Positions 31,105-44,218 of a stretch of 44,461 bases of DNA are shown here, piece after piece (within the stretch, counting starts at the first letter, position 1; each line of letters opens with the position of its first letter). Source of the DNA: Trichoplax sp. H2 (lineage: Eukaryota > Placozoa > Uniplacotomia > Trichoplacea); the NCBI GenBank assembly GCA_003344405.1, contig NOWV01000341.1:1-44461 (forward strand), given 5' to 3'. The position numbers and the translations under genes are program-made. The notes below the pieces were generated by a model. That model did not search any database and had not been told where the DNA came from. It saw nothing but the letters and a program-made list of their open reading frames with translations.

Positions 31105-31180
31105 TACAGTACTGTACAAGTGTACTGTACAGTACAGTACAGTACAGATCTGTCAACGGCTTTCTACAGTACTGTACACA
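31105..31180. repeat. GTACTGTAC/GTACAGTAC palindrome cluster
   Basis: Runs of overlapping ACAGTACTGTAC and TGTACAGTACAGTACAGTAC occur at 31105-31147 and again at 31165-31180. It is the same short palindromic motif as in the GSS-B/transporter intergenic region and at 30678-30780. The 88-aa plus-strand frame from 31093 is a by-product. Confidence 0.8.
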
Positions 31181-34100
31181 GGGATTCAAAAAATGAGGGA
31201 AAAGTTTTCCTCAAAAGAAGACCTACCGTAGACAGATCACTCTTGGACGGACAGATACTGTTGGCCTCAACTCGTCCAAATACTGTGCCAAATACCTCGT
31301 TAGAACAGCAGTTTAGTATGGAAACGATCCAATTGGAATGGATTAATTTTTTCCACTAATAATATTATATTGAATCTTATTATCTGTAACTAAGTGCTGC
31401 TTGGAAACAGATCGTCGATGCTATTTTAGTAATTAAATTAGTGCCAATGATTTCGATACGGAAGCTCCATACTAAGTCACCATTTTTCGATATTGACGGC
31501 CTCATTTGGTCAGAAATGTCCGTCTGTCTGAGGGAGTGATCAGTCAAGGCCTTCTTCTAGTGACATAACAGCGGAGACTTTTATGTTGAAGAGGCTAACG
31601 ACAAGGGTGGATGGAAAGTTGTTGGGAATTTCTAGGTGTATTCCGACTAAAATGGCTACTAAATTTTCATACATTTTAATTGAAGGTTTAATTGTGCGCA
31701 CAGTACAGTCTCTACTGTACACTGTATGCAGTACACTTGACCTATGGTCAGTGATTATGAAGGACTGAACAAGAGGAAAGAAAAGGATCTGTCAAACCTA
31801 TACATAAGACACAAATACTGCGCTACTGCATAAAAGGACAGCCATGGACTACTAAATGACGATGCATCTCGTAGTCCATGGTACAGCACTCCATTATGAT
31901 CATGCAATGATATTGTAGCGGTAGTGTAAATAAGGCAGATACAGTAGAACCGTGATGGACTGGGGACGAAAGTAGTCGTCATGAAATAGTTCAAAGTGAT
32001 ATCTGTGCAGGTTTTTCGGAATCGGGATACAAAAAAGTCTAAATGAAGGGTTCCTGCATCTGTGTTAAGGATAGGGTGAGGATGAAATAAAGAATGGAAC
32101 TTGGATCGCATTGCTTGACTAACGTAATAAATTCTGCAAAAAGAATGTAATAATAAGTATGTCTAATACTGTACTATTCTGATATTCAGCATAGATAGGA
32201 TGAGCCTATACACGTAAACTGACTCATCTAGGACTTACTTTCCTCCATGCTAAAAAGACTGAACCTTAAATGAGAGAAAAAACTTTATCTACCCTCTATG
32301 CACCTGCCTAAGAATCTCCTCTACAGCACTTTAGACAGATAGTCTCACTAAGAGGATTCAATTCTACTACTGTACTTGATTTAGTATTAGTAGTCTATAA
32401 GTAATTTTTGGGTGACATATTACATTGTCCAACGGCTATTTCGGGCAGAGAGGTTGCTCGCGTGCTTCAGGATCACTTTCGGTTGCTTATGTTATTATAT
32501 ATCAGCGGCTAAATGTGATCTACAAACGTCTTAGTAACTTTATGCTTCAGAGGAAAACCTTGGTTTTACGGGGATGTGAATTGTAAATATTCGTCCAGCT
32601 CAACGCATATTATCAACATTACCCAAAACACACAGTGCACGCTCTTGCTGCTACTCCACAGAATTAACTGCAGCTTGATTAGCCATGATCAATTATCTTG
32701 ACTTGTTTCTATACGCTATTACTTTCTCCTTTTAAACAACAGACTGCGCTTGTCATTGGTATAATCAATAACTGCAAAAATAGAAGAATTTTCTCTTGTT
32801 TTTGAATTTTAATATGCTGTACATTGATCTGCTCGACAATCGGAGACTTCGATTAGTTAACTATCTCACGAAAATTTAGACGCCTTTGCTTCTACGTTAA
32901 ACAACTATAGAACTCTTCTTTTATTCAACTATCTGCCGAGCTAAAATACCCTTCGGCAGCTGCTATAATGTATGATTCATAACAGTTCAAGAAATTTAGT
33001 TTATATTGGATAGCTAAATTAGTACAGAAATTATTCATAATCTTGGATGTACTGTACAGTACTGAACGATTCTAGATACAGCAACTAGATTACACTATGT
33101 CCATACACAGAATTATTTATAGTAGCATCTACTGTATAATTGAATATCTTCAGGACATTCATCACAAACGTTACAAAACATAACACTACAATCAATTAAC
33201 ATTATTACCGTCTAAGAACTCTTACTAAAGTACAGGACAATTTACTGTAACAAAATAATAACTACCGTAGTTCTTACTGCAAGTCATTATTAGTTATCTC
33301 CATATATAAATGTTAACCACTAAATTTAGTCATTTACTCTCCACGGTGGTTCGTACCGTGACAGTGCGATATTGATATTTTATCTTCCTTGGCCGTAAAA
33401 AAAAAAATATAATAACTGAAATATCGACTGTCTCCATTGATATCTGCTCGAACCATCGAATTCACTTTTCTCTTAATTCGATGACTTAAAATCGGTTAGA
33501 ATTCTTGACTGATATACAGGGTATAATAATAAATAGGACCATAAGGTTTGCAGCAAATACTTTTCCATTCGCCAAATTTTATCGACAGAAATATATCGGA
33601 AGGCGCCATCATGTGTAACTACAGTCTCCATGCGCATTTTTCGTGAAAGCGTAAAATGTAAATGTATAAAGTTAACTAATAACATCTGTTTTACAATATT
33701 TGATAAAAATAGAGTACTGAGAGCGTCTTAATGTCAATATCATTCCTATTCCATGAAAGGAAATTACATTGGCTAAAAGTTATAATAGGAATTGTTCATT
33801 TCGTTGGCATGATTATTATAATTATCAGCAATTAGGTGTCTATATTACCATGAGTAGAGAGAATAGGTAGGGAGAAAACTAAATTTTTTCTATAAAGACT
33901 CTGAAACCGTGGATCCAATTACCAATTCTCGTTTAGAAATTAAAGCTATCAGTACGCGTCATCTAATTTCTAATGCAGCCTTTGAAAGTCATTGATCATG
34001 AATTTCAAGGTTCACCTACTCACTTTACTCGCCATATACATCAATGTGAAACTTCTTCTACTTCAAATACGTACTCAAGGTTGAAATCAGACTTGCCCAA

Positions 34101-37100
34101 TATACTAAATTCCCTATTGTCGTCCATCTATTTACATTAACCTACGGTGCAATGCACGTAAAGTAATTATAATCACATTAGACCATAGTCTTAAGATTAG
34201 AATAAAAGCCTATTGAAATGTAAATATCATCGTGGGCTTCAATGTCGGGGTATCAGTTCTTTCCAGAACCTCTTTTAAATTCTACCATTGGTAACAAACA
34301 AGAGCTGAGTAATGTCATGCCTAAACTGCCATGATGAGATAGACGATAAATAATATGACTGCTTGGCAATACTGCATTATAATGAGCAAAAATAAGAAAA
34401 ACAACAAACTAATATTATATATTTTAAATCCACTGTAGTCTAGATCATCTTATTTATCAATCATTTTTACCGTTGAAAATTACTGTAGCTCTGATAAACA
34501 TGTACAACCAGCCTTAAATTATACCTGGTGATAATGAGATATTTTATGTATATTTTATCATTGTAATTTGTAAATTGCCAATTTTTTTATGTCTGTAGAA
34601 ATATAAAATTAATCTAGTCATCGCTATAGCGATTAGAATCAAGGAAATAAAACAACCACCATTGCTATATCAATTCAATTGGAATTTCAATATGCAAAAC
34701 AACTAGATGGAGGCAAGATAAAGGCAAGACACAAAATAGGTGGACCTATGTTAATGCCAGGTAATTCTCGCACGTGATAGAATCGTTTCTATAATTGAAA
34801 CAGATCAATGGAATGATACTAATTATATGCTGGTACTTAGAAATGGATGATCAATTCAATGATATTTACCTTACTTATTTAAACAGATATCACTTATAAA
34901 TATTTCTTTATAATATCCAGGAGATTAGTATATAAATTAGAGCTGAAATAAAGGTATCATTGCATACGCCATACTATCTATCCAACCTCTTTCTATGCGC
35001 TTAACCTAACAATAAATTTCTATTTAATTACAATTGTAATTATCCCATCAACATCGATAATTTTGGTAATTGATGGATAGATAATGAATAGATTGATAAT
35101 TTACTGCTATTATAACAAATTATTTTATTAGTAAGTTGCCATTTCTGTATATTCTTTAGATCTAAAATACCATTGCTAGCCACATCAAATGGGGAAAACA
35201 GTTTTTTATTGAAAAATAATAATTACTTTGATCTAAAACAACAAGTATAGTATAATACTTTGGCTAAGATTGAAAAATTTTAGAAAAAAATATAATATAT
35301 TATGTAAAATATTTCCGTTCTATCTCCACTACAGATTTATATGATAATCATTTCATTATAAGAAAAAATGGGCAAAATGATTTATCCTTCAAGAATGACA
35401 ACTTTAAAAGAGGACGACTGTTATCAAATAATTTTGATTGGTCAGATCTACTTAAATAGTATCCAAAAGAACATAAATAGAATTGGCATTATAAAACAAT
35501 ATGATAAGTTGTCGATATTAAAAGAATTACCTCGTTCAAAATCGATTTTTTATACACTAAACAGAACCAATAAGAGCTGATCATCTATGTTGAATACTCT
35601 CTTTTTTTAACCATATGTATGTGTAAAAGTATCTACTCAAAAAATCGGTTTCAAACAAAGACGATTAATATTTAATCTTGCTTATTAAGGCCAACAATGC
35701 ATTTCACTACCTTGGTTGTAGAATAATATTTATTCGTAGACAATATTTTACGACAATGTTACTTTCTATCGTTAAGAATAATGGATTTAGAATCGTTAAA
35801 TTAATTAAAATTCATCTGTTCCTACCTACATCATCAATATTTTATTGTATCAAGTCGTTTAAACGATGACAATACTGTAACTCAATTATACAGCAATTTA
35901 AGACAGGTGTATTTCTACTCATACTGTGATATTATTTTTAAAAGTACAGTATTATGATCATATTGATTTCATTTTATTTTGTTTCCTTATTACTTATCAA
36001 GAATCAATTTCTTAAAAATATATCTCACTCTGCTCTTTCTCCTATATATATATATGTGTGTACATATTAGACCTCAGGATATGAAAGATATCATTTTCAC
36101 CAAGGAATTTCTATCATTAAAGAGACTGATGGAGTTCATACCTAACTATTAATATTATAAAGTGAAAACGAAATAAGCTACACCTCATTCAAACCCTTCG
36201 GACTGGAATAGATATTGAGAAAAAGAAAAAGCTTGCACCTAGGACCACAGCAACAGTCAAATCATATTATCCAACGATACTCGATCCATTTGTTAGTGCT
36301 AACTTTTCATGAATTTAAAGAGTCCTCATGGTTGATTCCTACTATTTACAATAAGCTTATACCAGTAAATATTTCTGATTGATCTAGTAATCTAATGCCC
36401 CTTACATTGACTAGAAATTAAAGCGAATTCTTTATCGTCAACATTTCACTTGGCATCTTCTGATTGCTTTCCATCGAAACTACAATCAAGCGGTAAAACT
36501 GATCCATTTACTTCTTTCATAGAGAAACCAAATCATATTTTATTCACTCTCAACAGACCCATAATTTAGCTTCAATATAGTTACAAATTTTCATTTGAAT
36601 TATTACTGGCAATCTAGCAGAGACAATTCTAACCATTTTTCATTATATACCGGTATTTTTCTCTTGTTCAGCTTTATTATTATCACTAAATTTACTTACT
36701 ACTTACTTATACCGGTCTAAATCTTGTAGATTATATTACTTCTTTTCATCTTGGCATTAATCTGCATTTCTAATCCATTATCAAGCTATTGGATCAATTT
36801 TTAGACATCACAAGCTCACATAGTAAAAAGTTCTTTCCCTACTAATCTATTCCTTTCCTTTTAATTTAATAAATTAATAGGATTGGCTATTTAATTTATT
36901 ATAAGTTTTCTAATTCAGCTAAAATTCATCCTTTTAACAGTAGGAAAACTTTACTAACAAATTTAACTTAATGGCAGATTACTATTGACCTATAAGTGAA
37001 TAATCGGGATCATAAAAAAGAGGTGCTAAGCATTACATATTCTAGTCCAGATTGTGAACAGGCCAAGGAAGCAAAAGTTATTTTTTTTCGAAAGATATCG

Positions 37101-37118
37101 TGTCAAAATCCGGTCAAG

Positions 37119-38081
37119 ATGAATTTTTCCTCAGTTACGCCGACACCAGCTATCCATCTGCAGGTCCCCCTTATTATTCATGTCATGTATGGTATTCTAT
37201 CCAATATTGCAATAATCGGTAACTTATTAGTATTAATAGTAAGTATTCATTCAAGATCGGTCATAAAAGGTCCTCTACATACTTTAATATTTTGCCTAGC
37301 AATTATGGATATGATGACAGGTATAGTCGCTTTTATAACACCAGGTTTTGCTTTTGCTTATGATACATTCCCGTACCCAAATGGTACTGCTGGATTACTC
37401 TATTGCAGATTAATTGATTCAGAATATTTTTTCTTCTCCTTTGGATTTGTCTCTATTTACATCGTTTTACTTATAAGCCTTGAACGATGGTGTGCAATTG
37501 CTAAACCATGGCGCTATCAAATTGTTTTTTCAGTCAAAAATTGTAGAATAACCGTTTTAATTATAGTTGTACTACAATTATCGTTAACACTGGAAAATAC
37601 GTTGAATATGAACCATAAAAGTGGAAATATACCACCATGTATATGGGGCTCTATTTTCGCTGATGCATTAGCAAGAAATGTCTTTTTTATTGTTATGGAA
37701 ACTATACGCTTATTTATACCAGTATGTATAATTGTTTTGTGTTATCTTGATATTGCTCGACGACTACTCTCTAGAGCTAAAATCGGTCATACAGAAAACA
37801 CTATCAAAGCAGCAGCACGTCGACGTGCAACAGTTATGGCATTTTCAGCTTCAATAATGTTGATTATATGTTGGCTGCCCAATGAATTATATTTTACACT
37901 TTATCAATTCAAAGTCATTGACCTAGATGAAATCTTACATAAGACATTTAAAATACTCATTATATTCAATTCTAGTATTAATCCATTCGTTTATGCTTCT
38001 ACAAATGAATTATATCGCAATGGCCTCTTTAAATTATTTGCCTATTCAAGATGGCGCTGTTATAGCAGTTCCAAAGCTTAA
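37119..38081 (+). CDS. Class A (rhodopsin-like) G protein-coupled receptor, orphan
   Basis: Intronless seven-helix receptor, 320 aa. The frame is open upstream to a GTG at 36996, but 37119 is the first ATG and gives a normal short extracellular N terminus with N-F-S and later N-G-T glycosylation sites. Landmarks: G-N in TM1 (Asn35), L-A-I-M-D in TM2 (Asp64), Cys96 before TM3 pairing with Cys174 in loop 2, E-R-W (122-124) in place of D-R-Y, F-I-P in TM5 (Pro201), a basic A-A-A-R-R-R loop, C-W-L-P in TM6 (251-254), and N-P-F-V-Y in TM7 (288-292). TM4 lacks the usual Trp. The tail is short and contains Cys (possible palmitoylation). The overall look is that of a peptide-type receptor, but ligand and subfamily cannot be set. 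Single-exon GPCRs of this kind occur in large lineage-specific families in early animals. Confidence 0.92.
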   Translation: MNFSSVTPTPAIHLQVPLIIHVMYGILSNIAIIGNLLVLIVSIHSRSVIKGPLHTLIFCLAIMDMMTGIVAFITPGFAFAYDTFPYPNGTAGLLYCRLIDSEYFFFSFGFVSIYIVLLISLERWCAIAKPWRYQIVFSVKNCRITVLIIVVLQLSLTLENTLNMNHKSGNIPPCIWGSIFADALARNVFFIVMETIRLFIPVCIIVLCYLDIARRLLSRAKIGHTENTIKAAARRRATVMAFSASIMLIICWLPNELYFTLYQFKVIDLDEILHKTFKILIIFNSSINPFVYASTNELYRNGLFKLFAYSRWRCYSSSKA

Positions 38082-38800
38082 GTAATCACACTTAATTACT
38101 CTTTAACAGTATTGAAGAACTTAAATTAGCCTATCCTCGGTAATAGCAATCCGATTTTAATATTTATCGCCAAAATGTAAGGCGATTATAGCCAATCTAC
38201 TTAATATGACGGACTACAGGAAGTCAAATCCATTAGTAGCGTGAGGCAGAAAGACAAAGGATTAATGAAAGGCTTCCACAAATAGTTTGAATCAGAATGT
38301 TAATATGATCATGACATAAAGAAGTTTTATATCATGGCCAAAAAGCAAAGCAAATTGAAATAATTATTCTTGTTATTAACAGTCGTGACGGCAAAATAGA
38401 GTAACAGCGAACCTATAGTAGCTAATCAAAGTAATGATCCCGATGATAGCTGAACTTAAGAAAAACCGTATTTGTCAACATAGATTACAATATACAATTG
38501 ATTGCTTTTAAGCTACCATGTCTAGTATACGTAGAGTGTGTATTAGACAATCATCTAATAAATAGCTTTAACATTTTAACCAATTATAATCAATAATTGC
38601 ATTTGCAGCAATTTTATTAGAATTTGTAAATTAATTGCTAGGAATTATTGTAACCTATACGTGTACAAGTTAAAATAATTCAAGTTTAACACGTCTGATT
38701 TTCTTAGATTACTATATACGAGTATTAAATACGCATATGCGATTAACAATATTCCTACAGATTTAAATAATTTATATTGGAAAGAAAAATATATTAGTGA

Positions 38801-39490
38801 AATCATAAGCACCATTTTAAAACATTATTTATCATTCAATTTCTTGTAATATTTGCCTCTTTCATTGCCGGCTGTTATACCTATCTCTATCTGAAGCCAT
38901 TACTTGTTACTATTACAACACTCACTTTAATTACGACCTAGTATTCTCAGCCTGATGCAACAGCCATTAATCCACTAGGATTAAAGATCTACAATTAAAC
39001 TATGTAAATTACTGCGGAACATTTAATTTCTTCCTCAGTTTAGCTGATGCTTATGTCTCAATAAAGAATGGGGTTCAAAAATATTTCTGCGCCATAATCA
39101 GATACTTAATGGGATTAATTTAATGCTAGGTATAAAAGATTTTTGATCTGTTTAATATTTATTTATATTATGACTGATTAGTAGTGGTATCATAAATCTA
39201 GTATTAATCATATTAATCTATTTTTACCTTCGGTAATACCGAAAAATCTGTAGTATTTATCGCGGTAACTTTATGGATTTTAAAATTCATCATTTGTACT
39301 TTCGCATGGTTTGTAAATCAATAATTAGGAGTAAATTTAATTTTATGCGGCATCATTATATAATGATACTTAAGTTTACGGCTAAATCATAAATTATGTA
39401 GTGTTATCGTCCTACCATTTACGTATGATGCATTAGCTACCAGAGTTTGATTGATTCTAAATTTCCTCTATTGGCAACAATTCTAAATGT
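38801..39490 (+). pseudogene. Possible decayed multi-span membrane protein
   Basis: Several hydrophobic open stretches follow each other on the plus strand, broken by stops and frame changes. At 38801-38941 there is a 46-codon frame with a long apolar run. At about 38998-39123 a frame reads F-F-L-S-L-A-D-A-Y-V-S, like GPCR TM2. At about 39250-39330 there is an apolar frame with W-I-L-K-F-I-I. At about 39330-39355 it reads L-G-V-N-L-I-L. The order loosely fits a class A GPCR (helices 2, 4 and 5), and an intact GPCR lies 0.7 kb upstream in the same direction. There is no Met-initiated frame. AT-rich DNA gives hydrophobic frames by chance, so this is weak. Confidence 0.25.
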
Positions 39491-41673
39491 AAACTAAGTG
39501 AAAATTTTAATTTAGGAATTGCCTTATATCTAAGTGATTACTCAAATCTAATTTATCTCCAAGTTAATCAGACTTTTAATAAAGCGTATTGCAGTAAAGC
39601 AATTTGAAAAATTCTTAGATAGTATGGCATATGTTGCTATATATCCGTTCATCCCATTTTTCAAAGCTACTCAATTTGATTTGGAAACATTAGATCAAAG
39701 ATTAATTTAGTGATTTCTGTTTACCATAGTCTATATTTACCTTCTATATTACACCGTATATTATCTACCTTAAAATTGTTCAGTATTACGTTAAACATCG
39801 GAATTAAAAGATTAACTGAAAGAAAGCCCTAACGTGATCTAAGAATTGTTCAATCAAAATAATAACAAGATACTCATAAAAACAGCAGATAATCCGTCAC
39901 TTACTAACTCGTATTCTAATAAAGCTTCACGAATCATAAATAGATTTAATGTTTATCATGACTATTCTGATTATCTATTGCTTACATCACGTAGTTTGCT
40001 CGGTTAAAAGCAAGGACTAGGACAACAAAAGTCGTCTTGAAAATGCTAACAAAACTATTGACATAGTTGCAATTATTTGCAGATAGGCAGAGTTTTTTAT
40101 CTATTCTTATTTATTGCTTGTTCATAAGTAAACAAAGCGTGTCATTAATTACCATATTTTTTTAGCTCGCTAGAATATTCTTAATTGCAATTCTTAGGTT
40201 GAAAATATCAGATCATTTTTTCAAATAATTCCGCCTTCATAATAGTGCTACATATCGCCATAAGTAAATGAAATTATGGTATAGAAAGAAAGTTGTATCA
40301 TGTTTATGCCACCCTTTAGTTGCATTCGATTTAAAAATATACGTAGGTGATAATGTATCTCACAGACTTATAAAATTCTTCATAATCATTCCTTAGTTCT
40401 ATCTGACTGTTTATTGTAATATAGAGTACTGCATATTGCAGTATTTATGTACTTCAGTACATTAGACTCGACAATGTTATTTGTATAAGTTTAAAAATTA
40501 GGGGATTTCATTTTAATTCTTTCCCATTATCGATTTGAGAATCACTTCGCATATCGGATAAACTCTCTCTTAGAATATCAATTTTAGTTCATGAAGGACT
40601 AGAAGCAAATTTTATTATATATGATACTAACGAATGCAACTATTTGGATTTGTACGTAATATTTTTGAGGTAGCATTTAAGCTGTTGAATTAAATATAAG
40701 ATGTTGCTATTATTAATAGCATAAGATAAGATCAAAACAATTCTCAGAAAAATTCAATATAGACTTTTTTTGTACTAATTATACCAACATAGAAATAAAT
40801 GAACGTATTGCTATAGATAAAATATAGAACATATAACCATATAACTGATAATTGTAGAATGAGATAGAGTTATAGATTTAAGAGAGATATACAAGTTCGA
40901 GACATTTATCTGTTATACGTTTTTGTAGTACTGTAAATCATGACTTAATTTCCAGAATGATGATAAATATTTCCAAGATATAGACATAAATAATGAATCT
41001 ACGAGATGCTATCAATTCTTCGATAGTCGAAGAAATTAATCTACGTAAATAATTAATATATAACCTATAAAACTGTAAGTAAATTTTCATAGGAGCCAAC
41101 TTCAATTAGAAAAAAACAACCACGTCTTATGTTTCTCGTATATATGCATAAGTGGCAATTTTATGCAAAATGTGTGTTATATCATCCTTTCTAACCTAAA
41201 TTATAACTTGAAATCATCGATAATTTTGGTAATAAATGAATTATGATGAAGTAAAACATCGTTTATGAAGAGTACACCTCGCTGGAAAAATACGTAAGCA
41301 TTGAAGATCTTTCCAGTATACCACAGCGAAGTAAAATATATGAGTAATAATAAAGATTTAGCAATACTGCTATTTATGATTAAACTGTGGTATTTTTAGT
41401 AAATATGTGATCACCTATTTCCAATTAAAATCCTTTACTCAGATAAATGAATCATTGTATCGTATTTACAAAAAAGAAGTTTGTAAATTATAGAGTCCAG
41501 CTTTAAAGTACTTAGGTTAAATTGTGTACGGTGGATATCTGGTAAGCATGATCGACGAGGTCATGAACTAATACTATACCGGTAATGTATACTAACCCTA
41601 TCATATAAAATATGAAAGCTGTTAACCCATGCATAGTAATGATAGAAAATTTGAAGCTGAAAGTAAATCCTTT

Positions 41674-42617
41674 CTAAAGTACCGATTGATACTGACATCG
41701 TCGATTTCTTGTCATCAGCAAGTGATATTTTAATGATATTTTGCAAGTTTGCACTAAGATACCTGCTTTATCATCTAAAGTGTATAACTCATTCACGATA
41801 TGGTAGGCATAATAAAGGTCTTGCAGTTGTAAATAAATTATTCACAAGTTCTTTAGTACTAGCCTATTTAAGATATCAATAACTTCTTATTACAAATGAG
41901 CGATATTTATTTGGAAATGTTCATGCTACCGTACTGCTATAAGCTTACATTGTCATACAAATACTACCAACAAGGTTCAAATACATATGATATCAATGAT
42001 GGCCTTGAGCGGGTTATTGCTATCCACTATCGGCGACGCTTTTAACTACCGAATGGTATTAAATACCGACACCGTATTAGAAATTTGTGCTCTTACGTAA
42101 TATACAACTCTCGAATGACGATTAATAAAGGTCTTGAATCAAGTTTACTACCCATCATTAATAGTGTCATTGGTAACACTAGTTATAACTTAATTATGAG
42201 ATATAATATAGGGGAATATGCGATCTGCTGGCAATAAGGTGTAAACTGCATACTCAGAAACAGTATGGATATAATAATAATTACAATATACCCACATATT
42301 TACTTTCATTAACATCTAAAGAGTATAACTTCTATATGCTACTGCGTAATATCCTAAATTAAATTAACATTTATCTATTATTGATGCGGTTTTTGACTAA
42401 CGAAATACTTCAAATTAATATAACTTTTATATGCTACTACGTAACTTCCTAAATTGAATGAATATTTATTTTTCTTGATTTGGTAATTAGCTAGCGAAAT
42501 GTATTTATTTATAGACTGTACACTTTCATTATCATTTAAATTTCGTACATACGCAACTTGAAAAATTCCAGCAAATAACCCGTTCCAAAGTTCTAATGAA
42601 TTAGCGGATATATGACC
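41674..42617 (-). pseudogene. Possible decayed or partial repeat-protein gene
   Basis: Open frame 42378-42617 (79 codons, no Met) follows a good 3' splice site (TTTCAG then GGTCAT) and ends in a stop. A second frame, 41674-41841 (55 codons), lies further along the same strand. The two share a pattern: A-Y near the start, an acidic N-E-L-Y-T-L-D-D-K or R-N-L-N-D-N-E segment, then K-I/Y-I-S-L and a basic end. Similar DNA recurs at about 42060-42130, 42315-42400 (near copy of 42405-42490) and 43075-43130. This looks like remains of a helical-repeat (TPR-like) protein, with stops between units. No family is recognised. Confidence 0.3.
42311..42500. repeat. Tandem duplication, period about 95 bp
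   Basis: TATAACTTCTATATGCTACTGCGTAA (42328) and TATAACTTTTATATGCTACTACGTAA (42420) start two units that continue with CCTAAATT(A/G)AAT. On the minus strand they encode the related strings N-L-G-Y-Y-A-V-A-Y-R-S-Y and N-L-G-S-Y-V-V-A-Y-K-S-Y. Confidence 0.75.
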
Positions 42618-44050
42618 CTGAAATCTTAAATTAAGAATGAAATGAAAACAAGTTCAACTCTAGATTATTTATTTTAAGTAATCCTGTTATATTTCAAAGC
42701 TCGTATACATTTTTCCTCTATGTATTTGGAAGATGGAAATTTGGGTGCGATTGCAATAAATAGACTCCACAGATCTAACAACATCCTTTACATTATACAA
42801 TCTATGCTGTAACGATCAGTTCTAGTACTACAATCAAAGGACCTCACATTTAAGATCATTAGAATGAGTAACCCCTCGTCGGTGGTACTATGTCTTACAT
42901 ATTTTATGAATAGAATATAAATAGTTTACATAAGGCAATGCCGCTATTATTCCAACTAAAAAAACGGCATTGATGTTAGCGTCAAGTTTAAAACATAGAA
43001 GTGAAGGTCATAAAATTCTATAGTCATTAAATTTTAATTGTGACAGCACATGATCTTAGCTAACACATGATAGGCAGCTTGGACTTCATATATAAAACAA
43101 TTAGTCTAGATAAATCATAAATTAAATGATCTGGTTTAGGTTATGAACCCATTGACCATCATGAATCAATAACGAAGAGGAGAAAAATTTTTATTGCTAT
43201 GTTAATCTTGACCGTACGTACAGTGAAGATCATTTGTACATGATGAAACTAGTCGTTACACGAAAATCCGTAATAATACGCGTATTTAGGGCTACGGTAT
43301 CGAAGTTGTTTATATTCACTACCTTATTCATTAACAGGTAAATAAATTGTAGAAAACGAGCGATTAGGCTATGTTCCTAATTATTTACTACTAATAGATG
43401 GTATAAAGTTTAAAAGCAGGTCATTTCGACCTTATCATAATAATGATACGAAAATTGAGACTAATTATGTGGATTGTATAGCTGTCTCGAATAATTATTT
43501 GATGTTTATTTACACAATACTACAAAGGATCCACTATTTAGCCATAAAAGGCAGCATGATATAATAGTAATATATCTGCTACTAATACATACTGAACTAC
43601 AAGCAGAAATGCTCCATCATGCATGTCCTCCAGAATAATATATTGGGAGCTATTTTAGTATTATTTATCAGTTCATTTCTTCAATAAAGCTAAAAACGAT
43701 AAACAATATCCTATAGACGTGAAATGAGATACGGCATTATAGACTTGGAAAATGTTAATGAGTAGAATTTTAAAGAGTGGCAATCGTAAAAAATCTTAAC
43801 CCTATTGTGTAGAATTGAAATTTTACGGCCTTTTTGATGGTCTATCTTTACATTTTAGAACTCTTTAAATGACCTTAGGGGGTACTGTATAAAAATCTAA
43901 AAATCGAACTAAAATTATGGGGTGTGAGGGTGAAATAATCAGTTAAACTTTCTAGGAAATTTTAATTACAGCAAGGTCACCGTTATAAACATGATACTTT
44001 CTCAAAAATTTTACCAGCCTATTGGTATTGAGATAGGTATCTAGGAAGTC

Positions 44051-44218
44051 ATAGAGAAGACCTGGACCCACGCGAAAAATAATAACAAAAAGATAATAAA
44101 AGGAAATAAAAAATGAAACACTAAAAATCGTATATATCCGATTTTTAGTGTTTCATTTTTTATTTCCTTTTATTATCTTTTTGTTATTATTTTTCGCGTG
44201 GGTCCAGGTCTTCTCTAT
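44051..44218. repeat. Perfect 80-bp inverted repeat (hairpin), 8-nt spacer
   Basis: Left arm 44051-44130 (ATAGAGAAGACCTGGACCCA ... CTAAAAATCG) and right arm 44139-44218 are exact reverse complements over all 80 bases, separated by TATATATC. TCTAG occurs just outside both ends (left at about 44039, right at 44217), but I see no clean target-site duplication. There is no coding content. Options: a very young MITE or foldback element, a long-hairpin RNA locus, or a palindrome made during sequencing or assembly. Confidence 0.95.

Larger units (their letters stand above)
30180..37118. other. Gene-poor region between calcium pump and GPCR
   Basis: 6.9 kb with no gene I can support. The pump-proximal part (to about 31740) has GTACTGTAC-type palindromes (30678-30780, 31105-31147, 31165-31180, 31698-31735; one more at about 33048), a 22-bp tandem repeat and a CRE-like site. 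Short frames at 33473-33685 (minus), 33973-34140 (plus, 55 aa, starts MQPLKVIDHEF), 35368-35580 and 35678-35869 show no family I know. The 35300-35880 stretch is AT-rich and could contain decayed coding sequence. Confidence 0.55.

Noticed and set aside
33973-34140. 55-codon plus-strand frame starting MQPLK
   Set aside because: Starts with Met but has no recognisable domain, splice partners or repeat support; too short to call in AT-rich DNA.
36996-37118. N-terminal extension of the GPCR by 41 codons
   Set aside because: The extension begins at GTG, not ATG. The first ATG in frame is at 37119 and gives a normal receptor N terminus.
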